Shown here: piece after piece, positions 1 through 5,990 of the stretch
Position numbering within the stretch: position 1 is the first letter of the stretch
Layout: each line of letters begins with the position of its first letter
Assembly (NCBI GenBank): GCA_937874445.1
Contig: CALNAL010000019.1
Span: 1-22,442 of the forward strand
Direction of reading: 5' to 3'
DNA from: an uncultured Acetobacteraceae bacterium
GTDB taxonomy: Bacteria; Pseudomonadota; Alphaproteobacteria; Acetobacterales; Acetobacteraceae
Length of the DNA: 22,442 bases
The notes under the pieces: model-generated
Seen by the model: the letters and a program-made list of their open reading frames with translations, nothing else
What the model was told of the DNA's origin: nothing
Databases searched by the model: none
Made by a program: the position numbers and the translations under genes

Positions 1-74
1 AGGCGGCACTGCGCCTCCTGGGGCGTCGGCTGGAGATCACGGCTGTCGCCGCGTAAGAGGATTCGAGGGGTCAT
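1..74 (-). CDS. Partial phage gene, N-terminus only
   Basis: The first 24 codons of a leftward gene are visible, beginning MTPRILLRGDSRDL. Its ATG overlaps the stop codon of the zinc-ribbon gene to the right in an ATGA junction, the same coupling used throughout this leftward cluster, so it is very probably a real gene of the same operon. The short leader resembles the start of some phage DNA methyltransferases (a hydrophobic strand followed by GDS), but 24 residues are too few to support any function and the gene runs out of the window. Confidence 0.5.
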   Translation of the reverse strand, partial: MTPRILLRGDSRDLQPTPQEAQCR

Positions 75-277
75 AGGACGAGCTCCATCTGGCCGGTCTG
101 GCGGGTGCGTTCGCTCTCAAGCCACGGCCAGCCGGCCTTGCGGGCGCAGGTCTCGCACCAGCAGAGCATCGGCTGCCCGCGCTTGACCACGATCGCCCCC
201 ACCGTCACGACGTTCTCGGCGCCAGGGGAACCCACGAAGAAATCTGGAGATCCACAGATGTCGCACTTGAGCGTCAT
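71..277 (-). CDS. Small zinc-ribbon phage protein (68 aa)
   Basis: A 68-residue protein beginning MTLKCDICGS with two CxxC pairs (C5/C8 and C42/C45), a typical four-cysteine zinc ribbon. A longer open frame extends upstream, but the start at 277 is chosen because it forms an ATGA overlap with the helicase stop codon and because the extra upstream sequence is out-of-frame helicase. It is probably translated together with the helicase. Small zinc ribbons in phage replication operons often bind nucleic acid or a protein partner; the actual role here is unknown. Confidence 0.7.
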   Translation of the reverse strand: MTLKCDICGSPDFFVGSPGAENVVTVGAIVVKRGQPMLCWCETCARKAGWPWLESERTRQTGQMELVL

Positions 278-1653
278 GCCGCGGCTTCCTTGCGTTTGCG
301 GCGGAGGAACTGCATCCAGGCCCAACCCGGCTTGTATCCGAACTGGCGGGCGAGGAGCTGGAAGTCCTCCAGGGTCTCGCAGGCGGCGGCAGCCCGGCCG
401 ATGGTGGCCAGCTTGCGACGGGCGACATCCTCCTTCTTGAGTTCGACCAGCTCGCCCGGGGCGGCGGCGCGCGGCAGCTCGCGGCGAAGTTCGGCGGCGA
501 ACACATGCCCGCACTCCGGGCATTTCGGCGCCGGGGCGAAGCAGGCGTAGCAGGCCGGGCACTGCCGGACCGGCCGGGCCTGCTTGTGCAGCTTGCGCCC
601 TTCCAGCGACCATTCGCGGGCAGCGTCTGGCATGCCGTGGCGCATCACGTTGCCCACGTGGTCGAGAATGACGGCGTGCGAGCCGTCGGCCTTCAGGCGG
701 AGCACGCGGCCAACCTGCTGGAGGTAGACGATCAGCGACTGCGTGGGGCGCAACAGCAGCGCGCCGGCAACGGCGGGGATGTCGGTTCCCTCGGAAACGA
801 CGTCGCAGGAGGTGAGCACCTGCAGGTCGCCGTTGCCGATGCCGCGGATGCGCCGCTTGCGCTCGTCCTTCGCCATCGATCCATCAACCGAGGCGGCGCG
901 CCAGCCGGCTTCACGGAACTGCGCGGCCACGGCCTCGGCATGCTCGACCGAGACGCAGAAGGCGATCGCCGGCTTGCCGGCGAGGTGCCGGGCGTAGTGC
1001 TGGACCGCGTCTCCGGTGACGGAACGGGTGTTCATTGCCTCGGCAAGTTGGTCCTGGGCGTAGTCGCCGGCACGCGAGGCGACGCCGTTGAGGTTGACCA
1101 CCTGGGGCGGGCAGAAATAGCGGTATGCGCTGAGATAGCCCCGGGCGATGAGCTCGCCCATCGTCGGGCCCTCGATCAGCACGTCGAAGAGATCCCCGAG
1201 GCCGCGCCCGTCGGTGCGCGCAGGCGTCGCGGTGACGCCGAGGATGCGCGCTCCCGGCCAGGCATCCACCACGGTCCGGTAGCTGCCGGCCGTGCCGTGG
1301 TGGGCCTCGTCGATCACCAGCAGCTTGGGCGCCGGATAGCGCCCAGTGCGGCGGGCCAGCGACTGCACCATCGCCACCTGCGCGAGCGCGGGCGATTCCG
1401 GGTAGCCAGGCGCCACGTAGCCATAGCGGACGTTCCACTTCTCCAGCGCGTGGCCGATCTGGTCGATGATCTCGATGCGATGCGCCATGAAGTAGGCGCG
1501 GTTGCCGAGCTCGGTGGCGCCCGCACCAATCCGGCTGAAGATCACGGTCTTGCCAGAGCCCGTCGGCGCCACCGCAAGCACGCGCCGGGAGCGCCGGAAC
1601 GCGTAGCGGATGGCGTCGACAAGCTGGCTCTGGTAGGGGCGCAGGATCAGCAT
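274..1653 (-). CDS. DEAH-box superfamily 2 helicase with zinc-binding tail (459 aa)
   Basis: This is an ATP-dependent nucleic-acid helicase of the SSL2/DEAD-like type common in phage replication clusters. Seen directly: Walker A APTGSGKT at residues 29-36, DEAH at 115-118, motif III-like VTATPART at about 140-147 and motif VI QQVGRVLR at 312-319, so both RecA-like domains are complete. The region around 365-381 holds CPAC, a further Cys and CPEC, a zinc-finger-like segment. Length is normal for the family. The gene overlaps its neighbours by 4 bp on each side. By analogy with other temperate phages it probably opens DNA for replication or recombination from the leftward early operon; this role is inferred, while the helicase assignment is secure. 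Confidence 0.92.
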   Translation of the reverse strand: MLILRPYQSQLVDAIRYAFRRSRRVLAVAPTGSGKTVIFSRIGAGATELGNRAYFMAHRIEIIDQIGHALEKWNVRYGYVAPGYPESPALAQVAMVQSLARRTGRYPAPKLLVIDEAHHGTAGSYRTVVDAWPGARILGVTATPARTDGRGLGDLFDVLIEGPTMGELIARGYLSAYRYFCPPQVVNLNGVASRAGDYAQDQLAEAMNTRSVTGDAVQHYARHLAGKPAIAFCVSVEHAEAVAAQFREAGWRAASVDGSMAKDERKRRIRGIGNGDLQVLTSCDVVSEGTDIPAVAGALLLRPTQSLIVYLQQVGRVLRLKADGSHAVILDHVGNVMRHGMPDAAREWSLEGRKLHKQARPVRQCPACYACFAPAPKCPECGHVFAAELRRELPRAAAPGELVELKKEDVARRKLATIGRAAAACETLEDFQLLARQFGYKPGWAWMQFLRRKRKEAAA

Positions 1654-2300
1654 CAGTTGAACAGGTGATCGGCGCTGTTGTTGTCGTCGGCCCCGGAATG
1701 CTGCACTCCGGTCGCCTCGTCGATCGGCAACGGCGCCTGGTCGGGAATGACCTCGGCCGGCGCGCGCTCGCCCTCGAACTCGTCGGGGTTGGCCACGACG
1801 ATCATCACCACCGAGCCCTGCGCGTCGACGAGCTGGTGGCGCAGCGGATCGTGCTTGGCGAGCGTGAAGACGGCCTTGATCCCGTCCTTCACAGTGACGC
1901 TGTCGAGGGTGGCCTGGATGGTCTGCATGCCGGCGGCAGCGATGATCTGCACGGCCTTCTCGACGGAGGCGTGTACCGCCTCCTCGACCTTGGCGATGGT
2001 CTCACGCTGCTCGGTCTCGCTGCGCTTGTTCCACGGGCGCTTGTCCTGCTCGTAACGCAGGCGATCGAGGATGAAGTCGCGGATGTCGCCGGTCAGGGTC
2101 TTCGCCGCGACGCCGGCGGCAGCCTGCGTGTTCGGCTTGGGAAATGCCTTCCCACTGTCCGGGGCCACGGCCTTCATCTGCTCACCCAGGTGGTCTGCGA
2201 CTTCCTGGCCGATGTCAGATTGCTCGGCATCTCCGTTCAGATGCTGGCGCGCAGCATCGAGATGGTCGAGTGCGGTACCGTTCTTCTTGGTTCTGCTCAT
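1653..2300 (-). CDS. Uncharacterised conserved phage protein (215 aa)
   Basis: Begins MSRTKKNGTALDHLDAARQH and ends DNNSADHLFN. The start at 2300 is preferred over an upstream extension that would run through the neighbouring gene in another frame. It has a hydrophilic N-terminus, then an alpha-helical core (about residues 65-170) containing the segment RLRYEQDKRPWNKRSETEQ, followed by a valine-rich strand and a disordered acidic tail. I recall related sequences in proteobacterial prophages beside helicases but cannot name a function. It overlaps the helicase start in an ATGA junction, so a role in the same replication step is a reasonable inference. Confidence 0.7.
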   Translation of the reverse strand: MSRTKKNGTALDHLDAARQHLNGDAEQSDIGQEVADHLGEQMKAVAPDSGKAFPKPNTQAAAGVAAKTLTGDIRDFILDRLRYEQDKRPWNKRSETEQRETIAKVEEAVHASVEKAVQIIAAAGMQTIQATLDSVTVKDGIKAVFTLAKHDPLRHQLVDAQGSVVMIVVANPDEFEGERAPAEVIPDQAPLPIDEATGVQHSGADDNNSADHLFN

Positions 2301-2338
2301 GATGTCCTCATCCAGTTGACGCAAAGTCCGGCGCGGCC

Positions 2339-3223
2339 TCAGCCAGCGCCTCCGAGATTGACGGCGGGCAGCGGTTCGACCGGCCCGCGCGGGGCGATGA
2401 TCCGGAACGGGGGGAGGCCGAGATCGGCACGGCACTGGTTGAGCCGCGCCAGCCAGGCGCTGACCCGCAGGCCAGCCTTCGGCGGCACGCCGTTGCGGCG
2501 CCCCCACGTCTTGGCGGTGTTCAGATCGACCTCTGCGACGCCGAGGTGCTGATCCTCCTCCCGCAGCTGCTGTTCAGCGACGCTCGGGCTGCCGTCACGG
2601 GTGGCAGGAAGGCGAGGCGCGCCTTTTCCGGGCGGCCGGTGCAGGAACAGTAGCGCCGCGTGATAGCGCAGCTCCCTCTCCGTCCCACGCCAGCCTGGCA
2701 GGGCGATCACCTCGGCGAGGATCTCAGGAACGGGACGGGGCGTGCCCCAGTCGCGCAAAAGAATTGCCTGCTGATCCACCGTGAGGTGGCGGGACGCTGT
2801 GGCAACCGCATCCGTCGCCGGCTTGGCTGCTGTACCGGCGGCGGGGAGGCCGGCGGCCTCCTGAGCGGGGTGCTCTGGCGTCGGACCATCCGGCACCCCA
2901 GGCAGTTCCCCAGGTTGCACACACGCTATGAGGTCCTCCGGCACGGACGGTTTGCCGGAGGCTTGGGGGCCACCAACCTGTGAGCCCCCGCGCGGCCTTG
3001 CGGTGGCAACACTCGCCGCCGTCCCCGCGCTGGTATTCTGCTTTTCGATCCCGATGCGATCGGCGAACGCCTGGGCGAGCGTCTCCAGTCCGATCGTGAT
3101 GATGAGCTGGCCATTGCGGATCAGCGCCTCGAGCGGGGCTTCCCCGGCGTGCCCCCTGCTGGAACGGGCGGCTTCCGCCCGCGCGCACTTCGCATAGTCG
3201 GCCCAGCTCCACCCCTTGCTCAT
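2339..3223 (-). CDS. Probable DNA-binding phage replication or regulatory protein (294 aa)
   Basis: Starts MSKGWSWADYAKCARAEAAR at 3223, in an ATGA overlap with the coiled-coil gene upstream. The N-terminal 60 residues are helical, the middle is low-complexity (Pro, Ala, Gly), and the C-terminal half has two compact helical segments: LTVDQQAILLRDW followed by EILAEVIALPGW (HTH-like, loosely like GcrA-type starts), and DLNTAKTWGRRNGVPPKAG ending LGLPPFRI. This arrangement fits an initiator or regulator with two DNA-contacting modules and sits where lambda O would be in the leftward operon. No family is recognised with certainty; the DNA-binding role is inferred from pattern only. Confidence 0.65.
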   Translation of the reverse strand: MSKGWSWADYAKCARAEAARSSRGHAGEAPLEALIRNGQLIITIGLETLAQAFADRIGIEKQNTSAGTAASVATARPRGGSQVGGPQASGKPSVPEDLIACVQPGELPGVPDGPTPEHPAQEAAGLPAAGTAAKPATDAVATASRHLTVDQQAILLRDWGTPRPVPEILAEVIALPGWRGTERELRYHAALLFLHRPPGKGAPRLPATRDGSPSVAEQQLREEDQHLGVAEVDLNTAKTWGRRNGVPPKAGLRVSAWLARLNQCRADLGLPPFRIIAPRGPVEPLPAVNLGGAG

Positions 3224-3399
3224 GGCCGCTTCCCCGTGCCGCGGACGGCAGAGTCCCGCCGCAGCGTCGCGACCTTGATGCGGGCCTCGTTCAGTCGTTC
3301 GGTCAGATGCCGCAACGCGGCACGCAGCTCGACGTTCTCGGCACGCAGCCTGGCGATCGTCTCGGCGGGAACGCCCCAGACAAGGCGCGGGAAAATCAT
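3220..3399 (-). CDS. Short coiled-coil protein (59 aa)
   Basis: A 59-residue protein beginning MIFPRLVWGVPAETIARLRA, followed by a single long amphipathic helix (ARLRAENVELRAALRHL and onward) with heptad-spaced leucines, so a dimerising coiled coil is likely. A longer upstream frame exists, but the start at 3399 makes an ATGA overlap with the HTH gene before it, and the stop overlaps the next start in the same way. Function unknown; such peptides often act as adaptors for the adjacent DNA-binding protein. Confidence 0.6.
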   Translation of the reverse strand: MIFPRLVWGVPAETIARLRAENVELRAALRHLTERLNEARIKVATLRRDSAVRGTGKRP

Positions 3400-3659
3400 G
3401 ATTCCAGCTGCGCCTTTCGCTCGGCCACCAGGGCATTGATCTCGTCGTGCAGCGCATCGCAGGCGGCCATGGCGGCGATCAGCTCGCGGGCACGAGGCTC
3501 GCGGCGGGCCTGCCACCAGCCTTCCAGGGTGCGGTCGGGAACGCCGATTGCGCGCGCGGCCCGCTTGATCGCAGAATGACCTCTCCAATGGCGCCGCAGG
3601 GCATTGGAGATTCTCGAATTCACGTCAATTGACGTGATCGTAGCTGTTGAAACGCTCAT
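3396..3659 (-). CDS. Small HTH regulator opening the leftward cluster (87 aa)
   Basis: Begins MSVSTATITSIDVNSRIS. Residues about 28-55 (HSAIKRAARAIGVPDRTLEG) form a convincing helix-turn-helix in which a recognition helix follows GVPDRT. The remainder is helical and could dimerise. It is the first gene of the leftward helicase cluster and has a good ribosome site (AGGAGAGG) before its ATG. Codons 8-13 contain an exact 18-bp palindrome (3620-3637), which could be its own operator or that of another phage regulator. It might play a CII- or activator-like role by position, but no named family is claimed. Confidence 0.7.
   Translation of the reverse strand: MSVSTATITSIDVNSRISNALRRHWRGHSAIKRAARAIGVPDRTLEGWWQARREPRARELIAAMAACDALHDEINALVAERKAQLES
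3620..3637. promoter_or_regulatory. Perfect 18-bp palindrome, candidate operator
   Basis: TCACGTCAATTGACGTGA reads identically on both strands. It lies just inside the start of the leftward HTH gene rather than upstream of it. Its sequence is unlike the TTCACC-N5-GGTGAA sites of the lysogeny switch, so a different dimeric protein would bind it; the HTH protein itself is the obvious candidate for autoregulation. This role is inferred. Confidence 0.5.
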
Positions 3660-3715
3660 CTCGCCTCTCCTACGTTGTCGGCGGAGAGATGATGCAGACA
3701 GGAAGCAGAAAGAAC

Positions 3716-3745
3716 GCGGCGGCCCTGGTGGTACAGGACCGCCGC
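3716..3745. terminator. Strong hairpin, candidate attenuator or terminator
   Basis: A 12-bp stem with one mismatch (GCGGCGGCCCTG at 3716-3727 against CAGGACCGCCGC at 3734-3745) closes a 6-base loop. Read leftward it is followed by GTTCTTTC, a weak T-rich tail, so it could act as a terminator or attenuator between the cro transcript and the helicase cluster, comparable in position with lambda tR1. Read rightward it precedes the small ORF at 3771. Direction and function are inferred. Confidence 0.4.
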
Positions 3746-3770
3746 AAGTTTACGGGAGGAAACAGCGCGC

Positions 3771-3938
3771 ATGACCCGGCGCGCCATCGGGAGGAAGTGC
3801 GCAGGGCGCCCCGACGAGCGGATGCTGGTTCTCCATCCCCCGCCTGCCAGCCGCCCCGCGCCGGCGCCCACCTCGGAGGTCGGGTCCACGGGCGCCGATC
3901 TGGTCATTTCGAGGCCCCATCCAGGGCGGACGCCGTGA
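3771..3938 (+). CDS. Possible small ORF (55 aa), uncertain
   Basis: An ATG at 3771 follows GGGAGGA with a 10-base gap and opens a 55-codon frame beginning MTRRAIGRKCAGRPDERMLV and ending in a TGA at 3936. The C-terminal half is rich in Pro, Ala and Ser and may simply reflect base composition. It fills part of the otherwise gene-free stretch 3660-3995. The ribosome site is good, but the product matches nothing I know. If expressed, its end runs into the base-paired region at 3912-3958. Confidence 0.3.
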   Translation: MTRRAIGRKCAGRPDERMLVLHPPPASRPAPAPTSEVGSTGADLVISRPHPGRTP

Positions 3939-3958
3939 CAGCCTCCGCCCTGGGGCCT
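3912..3958. other. GC-rich bulged hairpin
   Basis: The arms AGGCCCC plus AGGGCGGA (3912-3930, with a 4-base ATCC bulge) pair with TCCGCCCT plus GGGGCCT (3944-3958) around a 13-base loop: 15 pairs in all. No T-run follows on either strand, so it is not a textbook terminator. It lies 37 bp upstream of the 3996 start codon and directly before a second hairpin, so the two together may form a structured leader. Confidence 0.45.
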
Positions 3959-3959
3959 A

Positions 3960-3987
3960 CCGTTGGTAGCCGCGACACAACCAACGG
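3960..3987 (+). promoter_or_regulatory. Hairpin overlapping the ribosome binding site of the 3996 gene
   Basis: CCGTTGGT (3960-3967) is the exact complement of ACCAACGG (3980-3987), with a 12-base loop. The right arm contains the beginning of the AACGGAGG ribosome site (3983-3990) of the next gene, so folding would partly hide it. This is a plausible translational switch; nothing in the sequence shows what would open it. Confidence 0.45.
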
Positions 3988-3995
3988 AGGAAGCA

Positions 3996-4277
3996 ATGAC
4001 CCCCGAAGAGCGGATTGCGCGCTGCGAAGAACGATCCCTGATGGCGATGAAGGCGGCCACGCAGGCCACGAAAGACGTGGTCGAATTGCAGCGACGCGTC
4101 ACGCATCTGCAGAGCATCGTGGTGGCGCTGTGCGTCGCATCCGACGTCCCCCCCGACCGATGCGAGGCATGGTGGGATGCGCTGAAGGATGATGACGCTG
4201 CACGCGCAGATGCGGCGACCGAGAGCATCATCAGCGCCCTCCGGCTTCTGCACGATCGGCCGGCCGGGTCAGGATAG
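3996..4277 (+). CDS. Small helical phage protein (93 aa), unknown
   Basis: Begins MTPEERIARCEERSLMAMKA at 3996 after a strong ribosome site (AACGGAGG, 5-base gap), which decides the start. The protein is almost wholly helical, with a coiled-coil-like N-terminal half, two Cys in the middle and an acidic DALKDDDAARADAATES stretch before the end. It is the only convincing rightward gene between two leftward ones, and its last 47 bp overlap the leftward gene ending at 4231, so the two transcripts are antisense to each other there. The function is not recognised. A hairpin can mask its ribosome site. Confidence 0.6.
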   Translation: MTPEERIARCEERSLMAMKAATQATKDVVELQRRVTHLQSIVVALCVASDVPPDRCEAWWDALKDDDAARADAATESIISALRLLHDRPAGSG

Positions 4278-4422
4278 CCACTACCCGCTCCTTCGCTCGC
4301 CGGTCGCTTTCCCTGGCGGCCTGCAAAGAAGCTGTCGCGGCTTCGTACTCGCACAGAGCCTGGGGCCAGGGATCCGTGCGGGGATCCTCTGGCATGGCGA
4401 GCATGTCGCTCATGGCAATCAT
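4231..4422 (-). CDS. Small unknown protein downstream of cro (63 aa)
   Basis: Begins MIAMSDMLAMPEDPRTDPWP at 4422, in an ATGA overlap with the Cro-like gene, and ends inside the 3' end of the convergent gene at 3996-4277. The C-terminal half is one charged helix (ATASLQAARESDRRAKERV). Translational coupling to cro argues that it is real. Its place after cro recalls small early regulators such as CII, but it has no visible HTH and no function is claimed. Confidence 0.55.
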   Translation of the reverse strand: MIAMSDMLAMPEDPRTDPWPQALCEYEAATASLQAARESDRRAKERVVAILTRPADRAEAGGR

Positions 4423-4652
4423 GCTGACCGCTCCTGCTCCGGCGCGGCCGGGGAGGAATCGGCTGACGGCATAAAGAAATCGTTTGGTTGCACCGCGCCT
4501 TCAGTTGCCCTGACGATGCGAAGCATCACATCGCGATGCGGCACACGCTCTCCGGCGAGATACCGATAGAGGGCCGTGGTGCTGACCTTGATCCGGCTCG
4601 CGAAGGTTTCTCGGCTTTGGCCGGCCTGCCGAAGGTATGCGCGCAATTCCAT
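4419..4652 (-). CDS. Cro-like XRE-family DNA-binding protein (77 aa)
   Basis: A 77-residue XRE-type HTH protein: MELRAYLRQAGQSRETFASR is followed by IKVSTTALYRYLAGER, where the recognition helix fits the Cro/C1 pattern, and then by a short disordered tail. It is divergent from the XRE repressor at 4745, and the gap holds three operator-like repeats, the classic cro-cI layout. The predicted promoter puts the transcript start close to the ATG itself and there is no ribosome site upstream, so the message may be leaderless. It probably represses the repressor gene and favours lytic growth; this role is inferred from the layout. Confidence 0.8.
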   Translation of the reverse strand: MELRAYLRQAGQSRETFASRIKVSTTALYRYLAGERVPHRDVMLRIVRATEGAVQPNDFFMPSADSSPAAPEQERSA

Positions 4653-4658
4653 ACCAAA

Positions 4659-4687
4659 TCTTCACCATATTGGTGAATTTTGGTCAA
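4659..4687 (-). promoter_or_regulatory. Predicted cro (leftward) promoter
   Basis: On the minus strand TTGACC (4682-4687) is a good -35 box. It is followed after 17 bp by TGAAGA (4659-4664) as a weak -10. Operator 4661-4677 begins 4 bp after the -35 box and covers the spacer and the -10. The rightward early promoter at 5991-6019 has the same geometry. The start point would fall near 4652, the A of the cro ATG. Confidence 0.55.
4661..4677. promoter_or_regulatory. Repressor/Cro operator 1
   Basis: TTCACC-ATATT-GGTGAA, exact 6-bp inverted half-sites with a 5-bp centre. It covers the predicted cro promoter, so binding would shut off leftward transcription. It shares its half-sites with four other copies up to 6017. 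Confidence 0.75.
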
Positions 4688-4694
4688 GTGTATT

Positions 4695-4711
4695 TTCACC
4701 GTTCTGGCGCT
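4695..4711. promoter_or_regulatory. Repressor/Cro operator 2 (degenerate)
   Basis: TTCACC-GTTCT-GGCGCT: one perfect half-site and one degenerate one. It lies centrally between cro and the repressor gene, its centre 34 bp from site 1 and 24 bp from site 3. It is presumably a weaker site that depends on cooperative binding. Confidence 0.5.
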
Positions 4712-4718
4712 TCTGCCT

Positions 4719-4735
4719 TGCACCGTTTTGGTGAA
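4719..4735. promoter_or_regulatory. Repressor/Cro operator 3
   Basis: TGCACC-GTTTT-GGTGAA, with one perfect half-site and one with a single altered base. It ends 9 bp before the repressor ATG at 4745, so a protein bound here would block repressor transcription, as lambda Cro does at OR3. No clear -35 is visible for the repressor, which suggests a weak, activated promoter. Confidence 0.6.
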
Positions 4736-4744
4736 AATCACGGT

Positions 4745-5125
4745 ATGGGGAATAATCTCAGACGGTTACGCGACGCAACAGGAATGACACTTGAGGAACT
4801 GGCAGCACATGCCAACACTTCTCCTCAGCAAATTTCCCGACTGGAGAAGGGGCAGCGGCAGCTCACTCCCAAATGGATGAAGCGGCTCGCTCCTCCACTC
4901 GGAGTACCGGGAACGGCTCTACTTGATGATTCCCTCTCTGCGGTACCGGCGCTCGATGATGCGACGAATGTCGCGAAAACCCCGAGCGAGATTGAGCTCC
5001 TCCAGCTCTATCGCGGGCTCATCCCCCGCGACAAACGCTTGGCTCTCCGTTTTTTGCGGAATGGATTCCAAGCCGTTGAACGGAAATCGGATAACGTTCG
5101 GCGGAAACAAACGGCGAAGACGTGA
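4745..5125 (+). CDS. XRE-family phage repressor, CI-like (126 aa)
   Basis: Begins MGNNLRRLRDATGMTLEELA. Residues 5-60 are a standard XRE helix-turn-helix (LAAHANTSPQQISRLEKGQ), the rest is helical, and a basic tail ends the protein. A frame extending upstream to 4637 would read through the operators, so ATG 4745 is chosen; no strong ribosome site precedes it. It is divergent from cro and adjacent to operators of the same type as those before the early operon, which makes it the likely lysogeny repressor. It is much shorter than CI/LexA-type repressors and has no S24 peptidase domain, so RecA-stimulated self-cleavage is not expected. Confidence 0.85.
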   Translation: MGNNLRRLRDATGMTLEELAAHANTSPQQISRLEKGQRQLTPKWMKRLAPPLGVPGTALLDDSLSAVPALDDATNVAKTPSEIELLQLYRGLIPRDKRLALRFLRNGFQAVERKSDNVRRKQTAKT

Positions 5126-5210
5126 CACGATCATCATCCCGATGCAAGAACGTGAACAAATCAGGAACATTGCGCGATAGGGTTAAGGAGTCAAGCGGGA
5201 GGATGGGAAG

Positions 5211-5858
5211 GTGATCCACGCAAGAGAACTGTACCGCGCCTCATGGGTTGCCTTGCTCATCGCGGTGTTGGTGCCTCCCTTTGGAGGCGAACGTGCGATC
5301 GCTCAAACGCTCCCCGGCATCACCACCGTGCCGGGGTCTGCCGGCAAGCCCGACAGGATCGTCGTGGACAAACTCCACTCGCCTGGCCCCGATGGCAAAT
5401 GCGCCAGTGGCATCGTCCCTGACGTAATAGACGATGATGAATCCGGCAATTCATCCTCCGAGGGCGTGGAATATTGCCCCACACCGCAAGAACGGAAACA
5501 GACGCATCTAGATCAGCAGCGCCGGACAGAAGCTGATTACGGCAAGCCCCAGACGGTTGCTCATTTCATCGCCGGCCATGTGCAGGAGGGGAAGCATGTC
5601 GCCGTCATCGGGCTGATCCATTGCACCGCCAACCAGTGCTTTTTACATGATTCCCAGCATCCGTTATCTATTCTCGTCCCGCTGGACATGGATTCTCTTT
5701 CCGACCAGGACACGGAACGCGCGCTCAAATGCGCAATCACCGATGCTGGCCGCTGCTCGGTGACGGTCCGAGGTTCGGTTGAACAGACCAGAAATCCCAA
5801 CGTCCCATTGCTCGACCCGCTTCTGGTCGAATGGGCCAACCATCAGGCCGCCTCCTAA
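5211..5858 (+). CDS. Secreted cysteine-rich protein in the rexAB position (215 aa)
   Basis: Starts with GTG 5211 after GGGAGG and GGAAGG; a nearby ATG at 5203 is in another frame and stops at once. Residues 1-31 form a signal peptide: a basic start, the hydrophobic core WVALLIAVLV, and an AIA cleavage site before Gln32. The mature part has six Cys (64, 89, 138, 143, 174, 182), suggesting periplasmic disulfides, an acidic disordered stretch around 74-85 and a beta-rich domain (about 115-190) that could be an OB-like fold. It lies 85 bp after the repressor and before a terminator, so it may be expressed in the lysogen and act as a conversion gene, such as superinfection exclusion or host fitness. 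The family is not recognised. Confidence 0.7.
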   Translation: MIHARELYRASWVALLIAVLVPPFGGERAIAQTLPGITTVPGSAGKPDRIVVDKLHSPGPDGKCASGIVPDVIDDDESGNSSSEGVEYCPTPQERKQTHLDQQRRTEADYGKPQTVAHFIAGHVQEGKHVAVIGLIHCTANQCFLHDSQHPLSILVPLDMDSLSDQDTERALKCAITDAGRCSVTVRGSVEQTRNPNVPLLDPLLVEWANHQAAS

Positions 5859-5886
5859 CCTCGCCATCTTCTCAAACATCTGCCTC

Positions 5887-5920
5887 GCCCCGGCGCCTTT
5901 GGCCCGGGGCTTTCTGTGTT
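5887..5920 (+). terminator. Intrinsic terminator after repressor and secreted-protein genes
   Basis: GCCCCGG (5887-5893) pairs with CCGGGGC (5904-5910) around a 10-base loop and is followed by TTTCTGTGTT. It closes the lysogeny transcript and insulates it from the early promoter about 70 bp further on. Confidence 0.7.
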
Positions 5921-5965
5921 CATTACCCCCGCGTCATCTCAGGTTTTGCCGGATTGGCGAACAAT

Positions 5966-5982
5966 ATCACCATAACGGTGAG
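5966..5982. promoter_or_regulatory. Repressor/Cro operator 4
   Basis: ATCACC-ATAAC-GGTGAG: the same half-site pattern as the switch region, with one changed base in each outer position. Its centre is 35 bp from operator 5, like the 34-bp spacing between operators 1 and 2. It forms the second operator cluster, about 1.3 kb from the first. Confidence 0.6.
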
Positions 5983-5990
5983 TTTTCCCG

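Noticed and set aside
505..1668. Long rightward open frame opposite the helicase
   Set aside because: It mirrors a helicase with all its motifs; GC-rich antisense frames stay open by codon bias. The composition is Arg/Gly/Ala-heavy and nothing is recognisable.
3656..4354. 232-codon leftward frame spanning the hairpin region
   Set aside because: Arg/Ser/Ala-rich, antisense to the 93-residue gene with a strong ribosome site, and no domain.
4637..4744. Longer N-terminus for the repressor
   Set aside because: It would translate the operator region, and the extra residues do not resemble an XRE protein; ATG 4745 begins the normal domain.
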